Assembly: GCA_902600245.1 (NCBI GenBank)
Contig: CACKIQ010000002.1
Location: 1 to 64,000 of the forward strand
Direction: 5' to 3'
Source: an uncultured Pelagibacteraceae bacterium
GTDB lineage: Bacteria > Pseudomonadota > Alphaproteobacteria > Pelagibacterales > Pelagibacteraceae
DNA: 64,000 bases
Under the pieces are notes generated by a model. It did not search any database. It saw only the letters and a list, made by a program, of their open reading frames with translations, and had not been told where the DNA came from. Position numbers and translations under genes: made by a program. Below are positions 43,597-53,295 of the stretch, piece after piece. Positions within the stretch are counted from its first letter, which is position 1; the number at the start of each line of letters is the position of its first letter.

Positions 43597-45053
43597 TTAT
43601 TAATCGAAGCTTCAAAGATTTTAAGTTTCGACATAGAAGCAAAAAAAATCAAATCATCTTTACTAAAAAGAAAGTAAAAAATGATGAGGAAGTGTTAAAC
43701 CTAATCGATAATTTCCTAGAGGAAAAAAACAGTTTTATATTTGAGTCTGTAGAAAAAGGTAAAATCAAAGGTAGATATACAATATTTGGTAAAAATCCTG
43801 ATAAAATTTGGGAATTTAATAAAAATAATTCTTATCTAATTCAAAAAAATAAAAAAAAAAAATTAAATGATAAACCAGAAAAATTAATTGAAAAAATCAT
43901 TCAAGATTTCAAGTTTGAAACTCCTAAAAATTTACCTAACATTTGCTCATTAATCTCTGGGTATTTTTCTTATGATTCAATAAGATATATAGAAAAAATT
44001 CCAGATAATTGTAAAAATGATCTCAATTTACCTGATGTGAGACTTCTTCGTCCAAGAACTTTAGTCATTCATGACAATTTAAAAAAAGAAATATTTTATA
44101 TATCTAACATTTTTAAAGATGAAAAAATTAAAAACTATAAAAATAAATATGAAGAAATTAAATCTAATTTGTTTACATTACTCATTCAGTCATCAATTAA
44201 AAATATTGATAAAAAAATAATTCCAAAATCAAAAAATATAAAAGTGAAATCTAACACTTCAAAAAATAAATTTTTATCAATGGTTAAAAAAGCAAAAAAA
44301 TATATTAAATTAGGAGATATTTTTCAGGTTGTATTAAGCCAAAGATTTGAGGCAAAATTAACAAAAAAACCGCTAGATATTTATAAAAAACTTAGAGTAA
44401 CAAACCCTTCTCCTTTTATGTTTTTCTTTAATTTTGAGGATTTTCAAATAATTGGTGCAAGTCCTGAAATACTTGTGAGACTTAGGGATAATAAAATTAC
44501 TGTTAGACCAATTGCAGGAACTAGACCAAGGGGTAAAACTAAAAAGGAAGATCTTTTTTATGAAAGAGACCTGCTTAGAGATAAAAAAGAACTTTCAGAG
44601 CATTTGATGCTTCTTGATTTAGGCAGAAATGATGCTGGTAAAGTCTCAAAAATAAATTCAGTGAAAGTTACAGAAAGCTTCATTATTGAAAGATATTCTC
44701 ATGTTATGCATATAGTTTCAAATGTAGTTGGGGAATATAATAAAAAATTTTCAAAATTTAAATCGCTCTTGGCTGGTTTCCCAGCAGGTACGGTATCTGG
44801 AGCTCCAAAAATTAGAGCTATGGAAATTATAGATGAATTAGAAACAACAAAAAGAAAAGTATATGCAGGAGGAATTGGATATTTTTCAGCAAATGGAGAA
44901 TTTGATACATGCATAGCCTTAAGAACTGCTGTTGCTAAAAATAAAAAATTTTATGTGCAAGCAGGTGCAGGTATAGTTGCAGATAGTAAACCTAAAAATG
45001 AATATGAGGAAACAGTAAATAAAGCTAAAGCTTTAATTAATGCTTTAAGATAA
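43593..45053 (+). CDS. trpE: Anthranilate synthase component I
   Basis: TrpE converts chorismate and ammonia to anthranilate. The 486 residues contain the chorismate-binding core: FQVVLSQRFEAKL, IGASPEILVRL, RPIAGTRPRGKT and HLMLLDLGRND. FPAGTVSGAPKIRAMEII and the C-terminal QAGAGIVADSKPKNEYEET follow. No leader peptide or attenuator precedes it, because its ATG lies inside the end of the chaperone gene. That argues against classical trp attenuation here. Confidence 0.97.
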   Translation: MIINRSFKDFKFRHRSKKNQIIFTKKKVKNDEEVLNLIDNFLEEKNSFIFESVEKGKIKGRYTIFGKNPDKIWEFNKNNSYLIQKNKKKKLNDKPEKLIEKIIQDFKFETPKNLPNICSLISGYFSYDSIRYIEKIPDNCKNDLNLPDVRLLRPRTLVIHDNLKKEIFYISNIFKDEKIKNYKNKYEEIKSNLFTLLIQSSIKNIDKKIIPKSKNIKVKSNTSKNKFLSMVKKAKKYIKLGDIFQVVLSQRFEAKLTKKPLDIYKKLRVTNPSPFMFFFNFEDFQIIGASPEILVRLRDNKITVRPIAGTRPRGKTKKEDLFYERDLLRDKKELSEHLMLLDLGRNDAGKVSKINSVKVTESFIIERYSHVMHIVSNVVGEYNKKFSKFKSLLAGFPAGTVSGAPKIRAMEIIDELETTKRKVYAGGIGYFSANGEFDTCIALRTAVAKNKKFYVQAGAGIVADSKPKNEYEETVNKAKALINALR

Positions 45054-45619
45054 TGAAAATATTGTTAATAGATAATTACGATAGTTTTACTTTTAATTTG
45101 TATCACTATATTTCCTCATTAAACACAACCGTGGATGTCGTTAGAAACAATAAAATTAATTCAAAAGAAATTAAAAAAAGGAAATATGATAAAATAGTAA
45201 TTTCACCTGGACCAGGTAATCCAAATCAATCAGGAAACTGTATTAATATTTTAAAATCTTTACATAAGGAAATACCTTTTTTGGGAGTTTGTCTAGGACA
45301 TCAAATTATTGGTCAAGTTTTTGGGTCAAGGATTATCCAAGCTAAGAAATTAATGCATGGAAAAACAAGTAAAATAAAATCAAAAAAAATTGGTATCCTT
45401 AAAAATCTTCCAAGTACTTTTGAAGCTACTAGATACCATAGTTTAGTAATTGATAAAAAAACACTTTCTCAAGAGCTAACAATCACAGCAGAAACAGAAG
45501 ATGGAGTAATAATGGGTGTTCAACATAAAAAATTCAATATTCATGGTGTACAATTTCATCCAGAAAGTATTAAAACTAAATTTGGGATGAAAATACTAAA
45601 AAACTTTATAAATTATTAA
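45053..45619 (+). CDS. trpG: Anthranilate synthase glutamine amidotransferase component
   Basis: TrpG supplies ammonia to TrpE. The 188 residues have the class I amidotransferase triad: Cys in FLGVCLGHQIIGQ, and His/Glu in GVQFHPESIKT. LIDNYDSFTFNLYHY is at the N-terminus and SPGPGNPNQSG is the oxyanion loop. The ATG overlaps the trpE TAA by one base. A PabA role is possible as in other bacteria, but the trp context favours TrpG. Confidence 0.95.
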   Translation: MKILLIDNYDSFTFNLYHYISSLNTTVDVVRNNKINSKEIKKRKYDKIVISPGPGNPNQSGNCINILKSLHKEIPFLGVCLGHQIIGQVFGSRIIQAKKLMHGKTSKIKSKKIGILKNLPSTFEATRYHSLVIDKKTLSQELTITAETEDGVIMGVQHKKFNIHGVQFHPESIKTKFGMKILKNFINY

Positions 45620-45623
45620 ATTT

Positions 45624-46616
45624 ATGGATCAAATTTTAGAAAAATTAAATAATAAACAAAACTTAACTTTTGAAGAAAGTAAGTCTGCATTTGAAATTTT
45701 AATGACAGGAAAAGCCAGTGATGAACAAATTTTTAACTTTTTAACACTGTTATCTGAAAAAGGTGAAGTTGCAGACGAAATAGCTGGTGGTGTTTTTGTG
45801 TTAAGAGATAAATCAAAAAGAGTGAATGTAAGTGATTGTATTGATACATGTGGAACAGGTGGTGACGGAATGAACACACTTAATATTTCTACAGCTTCTG
45901 CACTACTTTTAGCTAGTATGAATATTAAAGTAGCTAAACATGGAAATAAAGCTGTTTCTTCAAAGTGTGGGTCTGGTGATGTTTTGGAAGCTCTCAAAAT
46001 TAAAATTGATTTAGAACCTGAGGATATTGAAAAAGAAATTAATACCAATAATTTTGGTTTTATGTTCGCGCCAAATTATCATAGTGCAATGAGATTTGTT
46101 GGTCCTGTTAGAAAGAAAATTGGAAAAAGGACCATTTTTAATATGATTGGTCCATTAAGTAATCCAGCTCTTGTAGAGAGACAAGTTGTAGGTGTTTTTG
46201 ATAAAAAATTATTAAAAATTTTTGCAGAGGGACTTAAAAATTTAAATTTAAAATTTGCTTGGATAGTAAATAGCGAGGATGGATTAGATGAAATATCTCC
46301 ATATGCAACCACTAATGTTATTCAATTAAAAGATGGTCAAATATCTGAAATTAAAATAGATCCAAATGCTTTAGGGGTTAATGCAGATAATTTTAAAAAT
46401 CTAGTGGGTGATGATGCAAAATTTAATGCTGATAAAATGATTGAAATTTTTAAAGGTAAAGATAATGACTTTTCAAAAGCAGTTTGTTTAAATGCTGCGG
46501 CAGGTTTAATTGTTGGAGAAAAATTTTCAGACTTTTCTGAAGCATATAATTACACAAGAGAATTTATCCTTTCTGGAAAAACTTTTTTACATCTAGAAAA
46601 AATTCAAAATGTCTGA
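45624..46616 (+). CDS. trpD: Anthranilate phosphoribosyltransferase
   Basis: TrpD transfers the phosphoribosyl group to anthranilate. The 330 residues contain the PRPP-binding loop CIDTCGTGGDGMNTLNIST and KHGNKAVSSKCGSGDVLEAL. FMFAPNYHSAMRFVGPVRK and IFNMIGPLSNPA follow. It starts 4 bp after trpG and overlaps trpC by 8 nt. Confidence 0.97.
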   Translation: MDQILEKLNNKQNLTFEESKSAFEILMTGKASDEQIFNFLTLLSEKGEVADEIAGGVFVLRDKSKRVNVSDCIDTCGTGGDGMNTLNISTASALLLASMNIKVAKHGNKAVSSKCGSGDVLEALKIKIDLEPEDIEKEINTNNFGFMFAPNYHSAMRFVGPVRKKIGKRTIFNMIGPLSNPALVERQVVGVFDKKLLKIFAEGLKNLNLKFAWIVNSEDGLDEISPYATTNVIQLKDGQISEIKIDPNALGVNADNFKNLVGDDAKFNADKMIEIFKGKDNDFSKAVCLNAAAGLIVGEKFSDFSEAYNYTREFILSGKTFLHLEKIQNV

Positions 46617-47400
46617 AAATATACTTCAAAATATAATTCAAAAGAAAATTGAAAAAGTTGATAAATTAAAAAAATCTCTAGATCTTAAAACTTTGGATAA
46701 ATTAATTAATAAAAACAACAGCTATATTAATTTTAAAGAGAAAATAGAAAATAATATAAAAAATAATAAAACTTCAATTATTGCTGAAATTAAAAAAGCA
46801 AGTCCTTCAGCAGGTATAATAATTGATGATTATAATCCTGTAGATATTGCTCAGATTTATTTAAATAATAAGGCAACTTGCCTTTCAGTTTTAACAGAAG
46901 AAGATTATTTTTTAGGAAATTTAATTCACATAAGCAAAATAAAAGATAAAATAAATTTACCTATATTGTGTAAGGATTTTTTTATCGATAAATTTCAAAT
47001 ACCTTTGGCAAAAAGTTATGGCGCTGATGCTATTTTAATTATTTTAGCTGGGGTTTCAGATAATCTTGCTTCTGAATTATATGATGAAGCTATAAAATAC
47101 AATATGTCGGTTATAGTTGAAGTTCATACAATGGAAGAAGCTAAAAAAGCATTAAATTTTAAAGATGCATTAATTGGAATAAACAATAGAAATTTAAAAA
47201 CACTTAAAACTGATATAAATACAACTTATGATATTTATGATGTTGTAAAAAGTCACAAAGGTCCTTTAATATCTGAAAGTGGAATTAAGAATAAAGAAGA
47301 GCTATTAGAGCTTAATAACAAAACATCAATTAACACTTTTTTAATTGGTGAATCACTTTTGAAAAACTTAGATAAAAATTCTATATTTTCAGTTTTATAG
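46609..47400 (+). CDS. trpC: Indole-3-glycerol phosphate synthase
   Basis: TrpC closes the indole ring in tryptophan synthesis. The 263-residue TIM barrel shows SIIAEIKKASPSAG, TCLSVLTEEDYFLG, LPILCKDFFID, IGINNRNLKTLKTD and LISESGIKN. No TrpF domain is fused, so trpF, trpA and trpB must lie elsewhere. It is the last gene of the trpEGDC run; 89 bp separate it from lexA, with no obvious strong terminator. Confidence 0.96.
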   Translation: MSENILQNIIQKKIEKVDKLKKSLDLKTLDKLINKNNSYINFKEKIENNIKNNKTSIIAEIKKASPSAGIIIDDYNPVDIAQIYLNNKATCLSVLTEEDYFLGNLIHISKIKDKINLPILCKDFFIDKFQIPLAKSYGADAILIILAGVSDNLASELYDEAIKYNMSVIVEVHTMEEAKKALNFKDALIGINNRNLKTLKTDINTTYDIYDVVKSHKGPLISESGIKNKEELLELNNKTSINTFLIGESLLKNLDKNSIFSVL

Positions 47401-47450
47401 TCAAATAAAGCCCTATTTTACTAGTTTTTTTTAGTATTGTTAATTTAAAA

Positions 47451-47465
47451 GAACTTTTATAGAAC
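47451..47465. promoter_or_regulatory. LexA (SOS) box 1 upstream of lexA
   Basis: GAACTTTTATAGAAC is an exact match to the alphaproteobacterial SOS operator, a direct repeat GTTC-N7-GTTC (here read on the minus strand). It lies 24 bp before the lexA start codon, consistent with autoregulation. Confidence 0.9.
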
Positions 47466-47472
47466 ATTGTTT

Positions 47473-47487
47473 GTACGATATTTGTTC
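47473..47487. promoter_or_regulatory. LexA (SOS) box 2, one mismatch, upstream of lexA
   Basis: GTACGATATTTGTTC matches GTTC-N7-GTTC with one mismatch in the first half-site and lies 2 bp before the lexA ATG. It is in the opposite orientation to box 1, with centres 22 bp apart. Occupancy here would block ribosome-proximal transcription initiation. Confidence 0.65.
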
Positions 47488-47489
47488 TT

Positions 47490-48167
47490 ATGCTAACAAA
47501 AAAACAAAAAAACCTACTTTTATTTATCAACAAGAAGTTGAGAAGTTCTGGCGTATCTCCTTCATATGAAGAGATGAAACAGTCTCTTAATTTAAAATCT
47601 AAATCAGGTATTCATAGATTGATTAGTGCTTTAGAAGAAAGAGGTTTTATAAAAAGATTAGCTCACAAAGCAAGAGCTTTAGAGGTAATTAAATTGCCAG
47701 AAACAGCTTCTGCCAATGATATTTATAATAGCTTTTCACCTAGTGTGATTAAAGGCGGATTAGATGAAGAGCAAACTCATTCAGATGAAGTAGAAGTACC
47801 AGTGCTTGGAAAAATTGCAGCTGGAACACCTGTTGAAGCAATACAAAATGAGGTATCTAGAATTCCACTACCAAATAATTTAGAAAAAAATGGTGATTAC
47901 TTTGGATTAAAAGTTCAAGGTGACTCCATGATAGATGCAGGTATTCATGAAGGTGATACTGTTATTATTAAAAGAACAGATACTGCTGATAATGGTAAAA
48001 TTGTTGTTGCATTAATAGATGAGCATGAAGCGATGTTAAAAAGAATTCGAAAAAAAGGTAAAGTTGTGGCGCTTGAAAGTGCTAATAGAAACTATGAAAC
48101 TAAGATTTTTGGACCTGATAGAGTAAAAGTTCAAGGAGTTTTAGTATCTTTATATAGAAACTTCTAA
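47490..48167 (+). CDS. lexA: LexA repressor
   Basis: LexA is the SOS-response repressor and self-cleaves on RecA filaments. The 225 residues have the alphaproteobacterial winged-helix start [20 protein letters not shown]. The Ala-Gly cleavage site is in [11 protein letters not shown] (111/112), the catalytic Ser146 is in [11 protein letters not shown] and Lys184 is in EAMLKRI. All residues needed for autoproteolysis are present. Two SOS boxes precede it. Confidence 0.97.
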   Translation: MLTKKQKNLLLFINKKLRSSGVSPSYEEMKQSLNLKSKSGIHRLISALEERGFIKRLAHKARALEVIKLPETASANDIYNSFSPSVIKGGLDEEQTHSDEVEVPVLGKIAAGTPVEAIQNEVSRIPLPNNLEKNGDYFGLKVQGDSMIDAGIHEGDTVIIKRTDTADNGKIVVALIDEHEAMLKRIRKKGKVVALESANRNYETKIFGPDRVKVQGVLVSLYRNF

Positions 48168-48189
48168 AAAAATAGTCTAAACAACATTG

Positions 48190-49587
48190 ATGTCTAAAGT
48201 AGCAACACGTTTTGCTCCATCCCCTACTGGAGCTCTTCATATTGGAGGGGTTAGAACTGCCTTATTTAATTGGTTGTTCTCTAAAAATCAAAAAGGAACT
48301 TTTCACCTAAGAATTGAAGATACTGACAAAGAAAGATCAAAAGAAGAATACAAAATACAAATTATTAAATCATTAAAGTGGATAGGAATTGAGCATGATG
48401 GTGAAGAATATATTCAGTCACAAAAAATAGAAGATCACATTAAAATTGCTAATGAATTATTAAAAAAAGGTAACGCATATAAATGCTACTGCTCTACTGA
48501 AGAGATAGAAGAACAAAAAAAAAGAGCTAGGCAAAAAAAGATGCCATATATTTATAATAGAAAATGGAGAGATTCTAATGAAAAAGATGCTCCTAAAGAT
48601 ATTAAACCCGTGATTAGATTTAAAAGTAAAATAAATGGAAATTCTAAACTTAAAGATTTAGTTCAAGGAGATATTGAAATTGAAAATAATACAATAGAAG
48701 ATTTTATAATTTTAAGAAACGATGGAACGCCGACTTACAACCTTTCTGCAACCGTTGACGATCATCAAATGGGAATGACACATATAATTAGAGGAGATGA
48801 TCACAAAATAAATACTTTTAAACAAATACAAATATATCAAGCAATGGGTTGGGATGTTCCAGAATTTGCGCACATTCCATTAATTCATACTATTGAAGGT
48901 AAAAAACTCTCAAAAAGAGATAATGCCTCAACGTTGGATGATTACTCAAAAATAGGCATAATACCTGATGCTTTAAGGAATTATCTACTTAGACTTGGAT
49001 GGTCATATCAAGACAAAGAAATATTTACTCTGGATGAGAGCATTGAATTCTTTAATTTAGAAGGTATTGGCAAATCACCATCAAAGCTAGATATGAGCAG
49101 AATATTATCAATGAATGAGCACTATATAAAAACAATTGATGAGAACGATCTTTATCAAAATCTATTTGAATATTGCAAAATTTATAAAGAAGAAATTAAA
49201 AGTGATAAAGAAACAAAAGTTAAATCCTCATTATCATTTTTAAAAAATAAGGCTAAAACCTTAGAAGATATTTACAATAATTCAAGATTCATCATCAATG
49301 ATGAAGTTAGCTTCAATCAGGATGATTTAAAATTGATTGATGATAAAGCAAAAAAAATTATTTCAGAATTTATTAAAGAATTATCACTTATATCAAATAT
49401 AAATAAGGAGAGTTTAGAGCCAGTAGTAAATAATTTGATTAAAACAAATGATACAAATTTTAAAGGAGTTGGTCAGCCTATACGGATTGCTTTGACCGGA
49501 TCAAAATTTGGTCCTGGTTTATATGATATAGTTATAGCTCTTGGCAAAGAAGAGGTGTTAAATAGGCTAGCTAAGATAATTTCTTAG
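48190..49587 (+). CDS. gltX: Glutamyl-tRNA synthetase
   Basis: This class I synthetase attaches glutamate to tRNA-Glu. The ATG at 48190 is preferred to the TTG one codon earlier. The 465 residues contain APSPTGALHIGGVRTALFNW (HIGH-type), CYCSTEEIEEQ and the KMSKS-type KLSKRDNASTLDDY. A helical anticodon-binding C-terminus follows. The 3' end overlaps convergent lpxB by 21 bp, leaving no room for a separate terminator. Confidence 0.96.
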   Translation: MSKVATRFAPSPTGALHIGGVRTALFNWLFSKNQKGTFHLRIEDTDKERSKEEYKIQIIKSLKWIGIEHDGEEYIQSQKIEDHIKIANELLKKGNAYKCYCSTEEIEEQKKRARQKKMPYIYNRKWRDSNEKDAPKDIKPVIRFKSKINGNSKLKDLVQGDIEIENNTIEDFIILRNDGTPTYNLSATVDDHQMGMTHIIRGDDHKINTFKQIQIYQAMGWDVPEFAHIPLIHTIEGKKLSKRDNASTLDDYSKIGIIPDALRNYLLRLGWSYQDKEIFTLDESIEFFNLEGIGKSPSKLDMSRILSMNEHYIKTIDENDLYQNLFEYCKIYKEEIKSDKETKVKSSLSFLKNKAKTLEDIYNNSRFIINDEVSFNQDDLKLIDDKAKKIISEFIKELSLISNINKESLEPVVNNLIKTNDTNFKGVGQPIRIALTGSKFGPGLYDIVIALGKEEVLNRLAKIIS

Positions 49588-50700
49588 AACTAAACAAGCC
49601 TCTTCAGAGGAAGAGGTTTTAGATCTGATACCTTCTAATGTTTTTGAACAATCAAATAATTGTTTTTTAATAAGTTCAGGATTTTTTAAAAGATAAATTA
49701 CAGACTTATAAATTTCATCAGCATTACATTCATTTTGTAACAATTCTGGAATAACTTCACGATTATTGATTATATTAATTATATTTGCAAATTTAACATT
49801 AACTAACATCTTAAATATTATAAAATTTATAAAACCTAGTTTATAAATAATTATAGAGGGCACATTTGAGCTAGAAATTTGCAATGAAACTGTCCCAGAT
49901 TTAGATACTGCAAAAGAAGAATTAGATATAATATTAGATTTAATACTCTCGTCTGAAACTACATCAACGTTTTCAAAATTAAATTTTTTTATTTCTGACA
50001 AAATTAAATTTTTATTTTCGTCAGTTGCATGAAAGTAAAAATAAAATTCATTATGTCTTTTGTTCATTAGTTTTACAAAATCAATTAAAATATTTAATAA
50101 AGCATCTATTTCAGATTTTCTACTTCCAGGGAAAATTGATATAATTTTTTTATCTTTAGGAATTATATTTTCAATAAATTTTTTATTATCTTCATTATTC
50201 TCTATTAATGGATGTCCAACAAAAGTATTCGTTATATTTTCCTCATCAAAATATTTTTTTTCAAAATCAAATAACAAAAGGATATGATCAATAAACTTTT
50301 TAATTTTTTTAACTCTATTTTTTCTCCATATCCAAACTTGGGGAGCTACATAGTGAATTGTTTTAATATTATTATTAATTTTTTTTACTCTTTCGGCTAC
50401 ACGCATAGTAAAATCAGGGCTATCAACAGAAAATAATATATCAGGATTAAATTTTATTATTTCATTAACTGTTTGATTAATTTTGTTTCTAATTTTAAAT
50501 ATATTGAGTAAAATACTGGTAAAACCAAGATAAGTAATTTCACTTAAATTAAAAATAGAATTAATTCCTAATTTATTTAAATGATTTCCTCCAACAGATA
50601 AATATTCTATATCAGGATTTTGTGATTTAAGTTTTGAAATGACTGTTGAGGCTAATTTGTCACCAGAAGGTTCCCCTGTGAGTATAAATATTTTTTTCAT
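49567..50700 (-). CDS. lpxB: Lipid-A-disaccharide synthase
   Basis: LpxB joins UDP-2,3-diacylglucosamine and lipid X to form the lipid A disaccharide at the inner membrane surface. The 377 residues show the N-terminal ILTGEPSGDKLAS, SVDSPDFTMRVAERV, HYVAPQVWIWRKNRVKKI and the nucleotide-binding FPGSRKSEID. It ends the lpx operon and overlaps lpxI by 4 nt. Confidence 0.95.
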   Translation of the reverse strand: MKKIFILTGEPSGDKLASTVISKLKSQNPDIEYLSVGGNHLNKLGINSIFNLSEITYLGFTSILLNIFKIRNKINQTVNEIIKFNPDILFSVDSPDFTMRVAERVKKINNNIKTIHYVAPQVWIWRKNRVKKIKKFIDHILLLFDFEKKYFDEENITNTFVGHPLIENNEDNKKFIENIIPKDKKIISIFPGSRKSEIDALLNILIDFVKLMNKRHNEFYFYFHATDENKNLILSEIKKFNFENVDVVSDESIKSNIISNSSFAVSKSGTVSLQISSSNVPSIIIYKLGFINFIIFKMLVNVKFANIINIINNREVIPELLQNECNADEIYKSVIYLLKNPELIKKQLFDCSKTLEGIRSKTSSSEEACLVLRNYLS

Positions 50701-51482
50701 ATAATATTTATAAAAATCTTGTTTTTATTGGCAAATTTAATGCATTCATTTTTATTTAAAAAAATATTTTTTTTAGATTGTAATACCACACCCCTTAAAC
50801 CATGTTTTTTAATATCCTTAAAAGTTTGCAAACCAATTGTTGGTAAATCCATTCTTAAATCTTGTTTTTTTTTAGGTAATTTAATTAAAATACTATCTGA
50901 TTTTTTCTTTAGTTTTGATAACATTTTTTTTGTACCCTCTTTTCCCTCTTTAGCTAAGATTTTGTCTCCTTTGACTACTAATGCTTGAATGTGATCTAAA
51001 CTTTTGGTTTTATTAAAAAAAATTCTTCCTTTTTTAATTGATATTAAATCTTTTTTATTTGGCTTAAATTTACTGTAATTTCCTTTCTTTAAAGATAATT
51101 CTGGATTAAAAAATATAGAGCTAATGACTTTAATTCCTTCATTGTTTAAAATTTTTATAATTGATTTAATTATAGCAGCATCACCTATTTTAGCTGCTCT
51201 TATTATACTTGGCATATAATAAATTCCTTTAATATCTAAACTTATAGATGAAAAATTTGGTCTAGAAATCTTGCCTGCAAATAAAACTTTTTTACATTTT
51301 TTTTGTTTAATTAAATTAATTATTGATCCAAATTTTCCAATACTTATTCTGAAAGAATATTTGTCATTTTGGAATTTATTATTTTTGGAAAAATCAATTA
51401 TAAAATATTTTTTTTTTAATTTTTTGATTTTACTAAGAACTATTTCTGAAAAATCTGTATCACCTAAAAACAAACCTATCAT
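50697..51482 (-). CDS. lpxI: UDP-2,3-diacylglucosamine diphosphatase LpxI
   Basis: LpxI hydrolyses UDP-2,3-diacylglucosamine to lipid X and UMP, replacing LpxH in Alphaproteobacteria. The 261 residues match the former DUF1009 family. Motifs are VLFAGKISRPNFSSISLD, RAAKIGDAAIIKSI, KILAKEGKEGTKKML and KKKQDLRMDLPTIGLQT with the catalytic Asp region. Position between lpxA and lpxB is the known diagnostic location. Confidence 0.93.
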   Translation of the reverse strand: MIGLFLGDTDFSEIVLSKIKKLKKKYFIIDFSKNNKFQNDKYSFRISIGKFGSIINLIKQKKCKKVLFAGKISRPNFSSISLDIKGIYYMPSIIRAAKIGDAAIIKSIIKILNNEGIKVISSIFFNPELSLKKGNYSKFKPNKKDLISIKKGRIFFNKTKSLDHIQALVVKGDKILAKEGKEGTKKMLSKLKKKSDSILIKLPKKKQDLRMDLPTIGLQTFKDIKKHGLRGVVLQSKKNIFLNKNECIKFANKNKIFINII

Positions 51483-51483
51483 C

Positions 51484-52266
51484 TTATTTTGAAAACGGAG
51501 TACAAATCGGTCTTTTTTTATCTTTTTCTATAAATTCAATAACTTCTGCAACTAATTCATTATACTTAAATTCATCTGACAAATTACTTAAATTCTGAGT
51601 TAAATTTTCATTTTTAAAAATTTCTTTGTAAGCATCAGTTAAAATTATTATTTCTTTATTTGGAATATTTTTTCTCCTTAAACCAATTAAATTTAATCCT
51701 TGTAAAATGCTTCTATTGCCATGCGCTATGCCGTATGGAATTACATCTCTTACTACACCGCACATTCCACCAATCATTGCAGACTTACCAATTCTAGTAA
51801 ATTGCTGGACTGCTGAATTTCCTCCAATAATTGCATTATCATCTACATGAGCATGACCACCCAGTGGAACATTATTAGCTAATATTACATTATTTCCAAC
51901 AAAGCAATCATGTGCAATATGAGATGAAACCATAAACAAACAATTGTTTCCAATTTTTGTTAAACCACCACCACCTTTTGTTCCTGGATTGATTGTTACA
52001 TACTCTCTAATTTTGTTATTATCTCCTATTTCTAAATTTGTTTTTTCACCTCCAAATTTTAAATCTTGTGGATCATTGCCTATTGAGGCAAATGGATAAA
52101 ATTTATTATTTTTTCCAATTTTAGTATAACCAGAAATATTTACATGTGAGTGAATTTCAGTATTTTCGCCAATCTCAACATTTGGTCCAATAATAGAATA
52201 AGGACCAATTTTCACATTTTTTGAAATTTTTGCTTTTAACCCTATAATTGCTGTTTCGTGTATCAT
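51484..52266 (-). CDS. lpxA: UDP-N-acetylglucosamine acyltransferase
   Basis: LpxA transfers a 3-hydroxyacyl chain from acyl carrier protein to UDP-GlcNAc, the first step of lipid A synthesis. The 260 residues form left-handed parallel beta-helix hexapeptide repeats. NCLFMVSSHIAHDCFVGNNV contains the catalytic His, and GNRSILQGLNLIGLRRKNI is the ACP/substrate region. A helical C-terminal domain follows. It overlaps lpxD by 4 nt. Confidence 0.96.
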   Translation of the reverse strand: MIHETAIIGLKAKISKNVKIGPYSIIGPNVEIGENTEIHSHVNISGYTKIGKNNKFYPFASIGNDPQDLKFGGEKTNLEIGDNNKIREYVTINPGTKGGGGLTKIGNNCLFMVSSHIAHDCFVGNNVILANNVPLGGHAHVDDNAIIGGNSAVQQFTRIGKSAMIGGMCGVVRDVIPYGIAHGNRSILQGLNLIGLRRKNIPNKEIIILTDAYKEIFKNENLTQNLSNLSDEFKYNELVAEVIEFIEKDKKRPICTPFSK

Positions 52267-53243
52267 CTATTTTCTTTTAAAAAAACTCTAAAGTTTTTTG
52301 CTGGATAACCCATTACTTTAGAATTCTCAGGAATATTCTTTATAACCCCACTTCCACCACCTATTTCAACATTATTTCCAATTTTTAAATGCCCAGATAC
52401 ACCTGCTTGACCGCCAATTTTAACATTTTCTCCTAATATTGAACTTCCAGCAATTCCTACCTGTCCAGCAATGATTGAGTTTTTTCCTATTTTAACATTG
52501 TGAGCAATATGAATTTGATTATCCATATAAGTATTTTTACCAATAACTGTATTAGACATGGATCCCCGGTCAATTGTTGAGCTGCAACCTATTTCACAAT
52601 TATCCTCGATGATTACTATACCAATATGTGGATATCTTAAATTATTATCTTTAAATGGAAAAAATCCAAATCCGTGCTTACCAATTACACAATTATCTAA
52701 AATTTTTACATTATTATGAATTAAACAATTTCTAATAATTACATTTGAACCAATAGAGCAATTATTGCCAATATTTACATTTCTTTCAATTATTGAATTA
52801 TGGCCAATTAAACAATTTTCACCAATTGTAACATTTTCACCAATCAAAACATTTTTACCAAATTTTACTTTACTTTTATATTTTGTTTCATCGCTTAATT
52901 TCACTGTTGTATCAAATTCATCGTAAATAGATGATGGATAAAATTTTTTAGTTATCAATGAAGTAGAAACTAAGACATTTTCTACAATTAAAGGAGTGCA
53001 TGTTTTTGGTAAATCATTTTTTAAATTTTCATGAGTTATACAAAAAGAGGCTTTAGTTTTGTTTGCAGCATCTTTATATTTTTTTGAATGATAAAAAGTT
53101 ATTTGATTTCTATCTGAACTATTTAAGTCTTTTATATCTGAGATTTCATCATCTGATGGAGTCTTAATATCATATAATTGGATTATTTTTAATAATTCAG
53201 AAATTTTGAATGGTCCATGGTTTTTAAAAAAAGGATTTAGCAT
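52263..53243 (-). CDS. lpxD: UDP-3-O-acyl-glucosamine N-acyltransferase
   Basis: LpxD adds the second 3-hydroxyacyl chain to the lipid A precursor. The 326 residues have the uridine-binding N-terminal domain (to about 100, with RNQITFYHSKKY) and a long hexapeptide beta-helix. HGFGFFPFKDNNLRYPHIG and MDNQIHIAHNVKIGKNSII (catalytic His) are characteristic. It lies downstream of fabZ by 52 bp, whereas the usual order in proteobacteria is lpxD-fabZ-lpxA. Confidence 0.96.
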   Translation of the reverse strand: MLNPFFKNHGPFKISELLKIIQLYDIKTPSDDEISDIKDLNSSDRNQITFYHSKKYKDAANKTKASFCITHENLKNDLPKTCTPLIVENVLVSTSLITKKFYPSSIYDEFDTTVKLSDETKYKSKVKFGKNVLIGENVTIGENCLIGHNSIIERNVNIGNNCSIGSNVIIRNCLIHNNVKILDNCVIGKHGFGFFPFKDNNLRYPHIGIVIIEDNCEIGCSSTIDRGSMSNTVIGKNTYMDNQIHIAHNVKIGKNSIIAGQVGIAGSSILGENVKIGGQAGVSGHLKIGNNVEIGGGSGVIKNIPENSKVMGYPAKNFRVFLKENR

Positions 53244-53295
53244 TACCTTTTTTTATCAAAGGAATTAAATATGAGTTATCAATATTTATTGCTAT

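Noticed and set aside
45629-46312. Antisense open frames across trpD
   Set aside because: These are shadows of a strongly conserved gene, with no recognisable domain.
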